Shown here: positions 5,655-7,327 of the stretch, piece after piece
Layout: each line of letters opens with the position of its first letter
Numbering within the stretch: the stretch's first letter is position 1
Source of the DNA: an uncultured Ruminococcus sp.
GTDB lineage: Bacteria > Bacillota > Clostridia > Oscillospirales > Acutalibacteraceae
Direction of reading: 5' to 3'
Assembly: GCA_902797525.1 (NCBI GenBank)
Contig: CADBSZ010000074.1
Location: forward strand, 1-7,327
Length of the DNA: 7,327 nucleotides
Notes under the pieces: generated by a model
Seen by the model: the letters and a program-made list of their open reading frames with translations, nothing else
What the model was told of the DNA's origin: nothing
Database searches by the model: none
Position numbers and translations under genes: made by a program

Positions 5655-7232
5655 TTGGCAAAGTTTATTACTAAAGCTGCGGATATTTTTACTTTTGTGT
5701 TGCTGACGGGTGTTCTGTTTGTCAATATGGTCAAGTTCAGCGGCTACTTTTTGGGTGAGTCCAAAAAGTGGATTGCCGTGGCGGCGCTCGCTGTGGCAAT
5801 TGCTGTATTTTGTATGATTGGCGGCAGCATTTTTAACGCGCTGAAACGGTTGTTTTCCTTTGTCAAAAAACTGTCGGTGCGGCAGATGGGCGTCATTTTG
5901 GTGTTGTTTGTTTTGGCGACAAAGCTGTTTCTGGTCTTTTTGCTTGACAACGACGTCAACCATCATGACGACATGCATCACTATCTGTATTTCGCAAAGC
6001 AGATTGCCGACACGGGAACCATCACGGATGAAACGCTTTACGCGACGATGTATCCGTACACGGTTTGCTTCAGCTTGTTTTTAACGCCATGGGTTAAGGT
6101 GTTCGGAAACGACCCGAAAGCGCTGACATCGCTGATGTCAATTTTGTTTACGGCAACATCGGTGCTGTTGTTTGACATCGCAAGAGCATATATCGGCAAA
6201 AACAAAAGCTTTGTCGCTGTTCTGCTCTATAACATACTTCCCATTGGTTTGTTTCAAACACAAGTTTTGGTGCATGAAACGGTGCTGCTTTTCTGCTACG
6301 CTTTGTCGTTTTGGCTGCTGCTCAAGGCGACTGCCGAAAAAACCGTATCAACGCCTCGCCGGATTGTCTTTCTGGTTTTGTCGTCGCTGACAATCGCGAT
6401 GGGTGCAAACCTCAATCTCGGCGGCATTATCATCATGATTTCTTTTGTGATTTTCGCCTTTGTCAAGGCGCTGCAGCCGAAACTAACGGCAAAACGGCTG
6501 CTCAATTTGCTGATGGTGATTGTCAGCTTTGTCCTTTGCTTCGTGCTGATTGCCGGCATGTGTGCGGTGTTTCAGTCACATTGCGTGATTCCGGGCGAAA
6601 AGGAACGCGACAAGGTTCAGCTGGCGAAAGAGAGCTGGATGCCCGTCGGCTGGGTGGTATACCTCGGCACCGATTATCAAAATAACGGCGTTTGGAATGA
6701 GCGCGACCGCAATGTTTATCACCGGTTTCTAAACTGTGAAACGCCTCAGGAGGCGCGTGAATATCAGCAAACACTGGTTCAGGAGCGCATAAACAGCCTG
6801 CTCTCGCAGCCGTTGATTTTGCCGAAGCATTTTTATCACAAATATCTTGAAATGTGGGGCGTCCCGTTTTTGGGCATTGTCTACGGTCAGGGCGGCAATC
6901 ATATCAACGACATTTTGCTCTATGCCGGCAATCGCGTCATATACAAAGGGATTTTAGGGCTGTGCTACCTGAGCAATATTTTGATATGCAGCGTTATCTT
7001 ATTCTCATATTTCAAAAAAAGAAAAAAGCATATGGAATTATCCGTCACGCCCGAGCTGCAATTCAAGCTCATGTTTGTGGGAATCATTCTTTCGCTGATT
7101 CTGTTTGAGGTCATGAATAAATATGTCAGTCATCTGCACATTATTTTAATGTTGCTGGCATTTTTCCGTATGGATCGCTTCATCGAGGCTTCAAATGGTT
7201 TTCGCTCAAAGCTGAAAAGAAAAAATAAGTAA
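5655..7232 (+). CDS. GT-C family membrane glycosyltransferase (GT39/ArnT-like)
   Basis: Polytopic protein of 525 residues with about 12-13 hydrophobic segments, in the fold of GT-C transferases (dolichyl-phosphate-mannose-protein mannosyltransferase and ArnT relatives). These take a sugar from a polyprenyl-phosphate carrier on the outer face of the membrane. After the third helix comes an acidic loop, DNDVNHHDDMHHY (98-110), followed by YFAKQIADTG; Asp105/Asp106 are the best match to the catalytic acidic pair of the family. A large hydrophilic loop (about 306-425, with GTDYQNNGVW) is probably extracellular, and the C-terminus is a Lys/Arg-rich tail. Two extra helices (about 10-27 and 38-58) precede the catalytic loop's helix. 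The TTG start is chosen from AGGGGTG at 5642-5648; GTG 5646 would add three residues. Donor and acceptor are unknown. A role in wall glycopolymer or protein glycosylation is inferred. Confidence 0.82.
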   Translation: MAKFITKAADIFTFVLLTGVLFVNMVKFSGYFLGESKKWIAVAALAVAIAVFCMIGGSIFNALKRLFSFVKKLSVRQMGVILVLFVLATKLFLVFLLDNDVNHHDDMHHYLYFAKQIADTGTITDETLYATMYPYTVCFSLFLTPWVKVFGNDPKALTSLMSILFTATSVLLFDIARAYIGKNKSFVAVLLYNILPIGLFQTQVLVHETVLLFCYALSFWLLLKATAEKTVSTPRRIVFLVLSSLTIAMGANLNLGGIIIMISFVIFAFVKALQPKLTAKRLLNLLMVIVSFVLCFVLIAGMCAVFQSHCVIPGEKERDKVQLAKESWMPVGWVVYLGTDYQNNGVWNERDRNVYHRFLNCETPQEAREYQQTLVQERINSLLSQPLILPKHFYHKYLEMWGVPFLGIVYGQGGNHINDILLYAGNRVIYKGILGLCYLSNILICSVILFSYFKKRKKHMELSVTPELQFKLMFVGIILSLILFEVMNKYVSHLHIILMLLAFFRMDRFIEASNGFRSKLKRKNK

Positions 7233-7239
7233 TACGATT

Positions 7240-7272
7240 CTCTGATAGAAAGCAGACAACTTTCTGTCAGAG
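7240..7272 (+). terminator. 13-bp hairpin just after the glycosyltransferase gene
   Basis: Bases 7240-7252 pair with 7260-7272 over 13 bp, with one G-U pair and a 7-nt loop. The stem begins 8 nt after the stop codon, where a terminator is expected, but the bases that follow are AGAAAACG rather than T's. It may act together with the two hairpins immediately downstream. Its right arm shares CTTTCTGTC with the terminator at 3286-3318. Confidence 0.6.
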
Positions 7273-7273
7273 A

Positions 7274-7294
7274 GAAAACGCTTGGCGCGTTTTC
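7274..7294. terminator. Second hairpin, A-tract/T-tract type
   Basis: GAAAACGC (7274-7281) is the perfect reverse complement of GCGTTTTC (7287-7294), around a 5-nt loop. The A-run before and T-run after the short GC core resemble a bidirectional intrinsic terminator. It lies one base after the previous stem, so it may supply the T-tract that the first hairpin lacks. Confidence 0.5.
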
Positions 7295-7316
7295 CAATTG
7301 CGCAAAAGCGCAATTG
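7295..7316. repeat. Third hairpin, 9-bp perfect palindrome with AAAA loop
   Basis: CAATTGCGC (7295-7303) pairs perfectly with GCGCAATTG (7308-7316) around AAAA. It directly abuts the second hairpin. No T-run follows on the plus strand. Three adjoining hairpins suggest a compound intergenic element rather than one ordinary terminator; the window ends 11 nt later, so its full extent cannot be seen. Confidence 0.55.
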
Positions 7317-7327
7317 CCGTCTTATAC

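Overview
The window looks like chromosomal DNA from a low-GC-lineage Gram-positive bacterium (Firmicutes/Bacillota), most likely a gut-type clostridium of the Oscillospirales kind. The basis is a MecA-like adaptor gene (a Firmicutes family), an MBOAT plus DHHW acylation pair of the sort common in Clostridia, strong sigma-A type promoters with AT-rich spacers, and a roughly balanced base composition with GC-rich third positions in several genes. The genus is inference; no rRNA or tRNA is present to fix it.

Layout, left to right. Positions 1-323 hold no convincing gene. They contain a 12-bp perfect hairpin (probably the terminator of a gene to the left), smaller GC-rich dyads and a promoter with a dyad over its -10 box. 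This promoter drives a two-gene unit: a GTG-started MBOAT O-acyltransferase (324-1715) and, 46 nt later, a DHHW/AlgX-like protein (1762-3168). Both resemble the alginate acetylation machinery and probably acylate an extracellular polymer. After the DHHW stop codon comes a perfect 2 x 23-bp GC-rich tandem repeat and then a 14-bp bidirectional terminator.

On the minus strand, converging on that terminator, is a cytoplasmic GH13 alpha-glucosidase-type enzyme (3338-4870) with its own promoter. Divergent from it is a compact MecA-like protein (best start TTG 5018, end 5569). The last gene is a polytopic GT-C (family 39-like) glycosyltransferase (best start TTG 5655, end 7232), again with its own promoter. 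A cluster of three consecutive hairpins fills the right edge (7240-7316).

How the genes fit together: the acylation pair and the GT-C transferase both act at the membrane on lipid-linked or extracellular glycopolymers, so part of the window is about envelope polysaccharide modification. The GH13 enzyme handles intracellular alpha-glucans, and the MecA-like protein would act in regulated proteolysis. Each of these last three transcription units has its own promoter, so a shared pathway is not demonstrated. I found no clear undescribed multi-gene system. The items most worth a second look are the 94-residue charged cytoplasmic tail on the DHHW protein, the shortened basic linker of the MecA-like protein, the 23-bp tandem repeat on a stop codon and the triple hairpin at the right edge.
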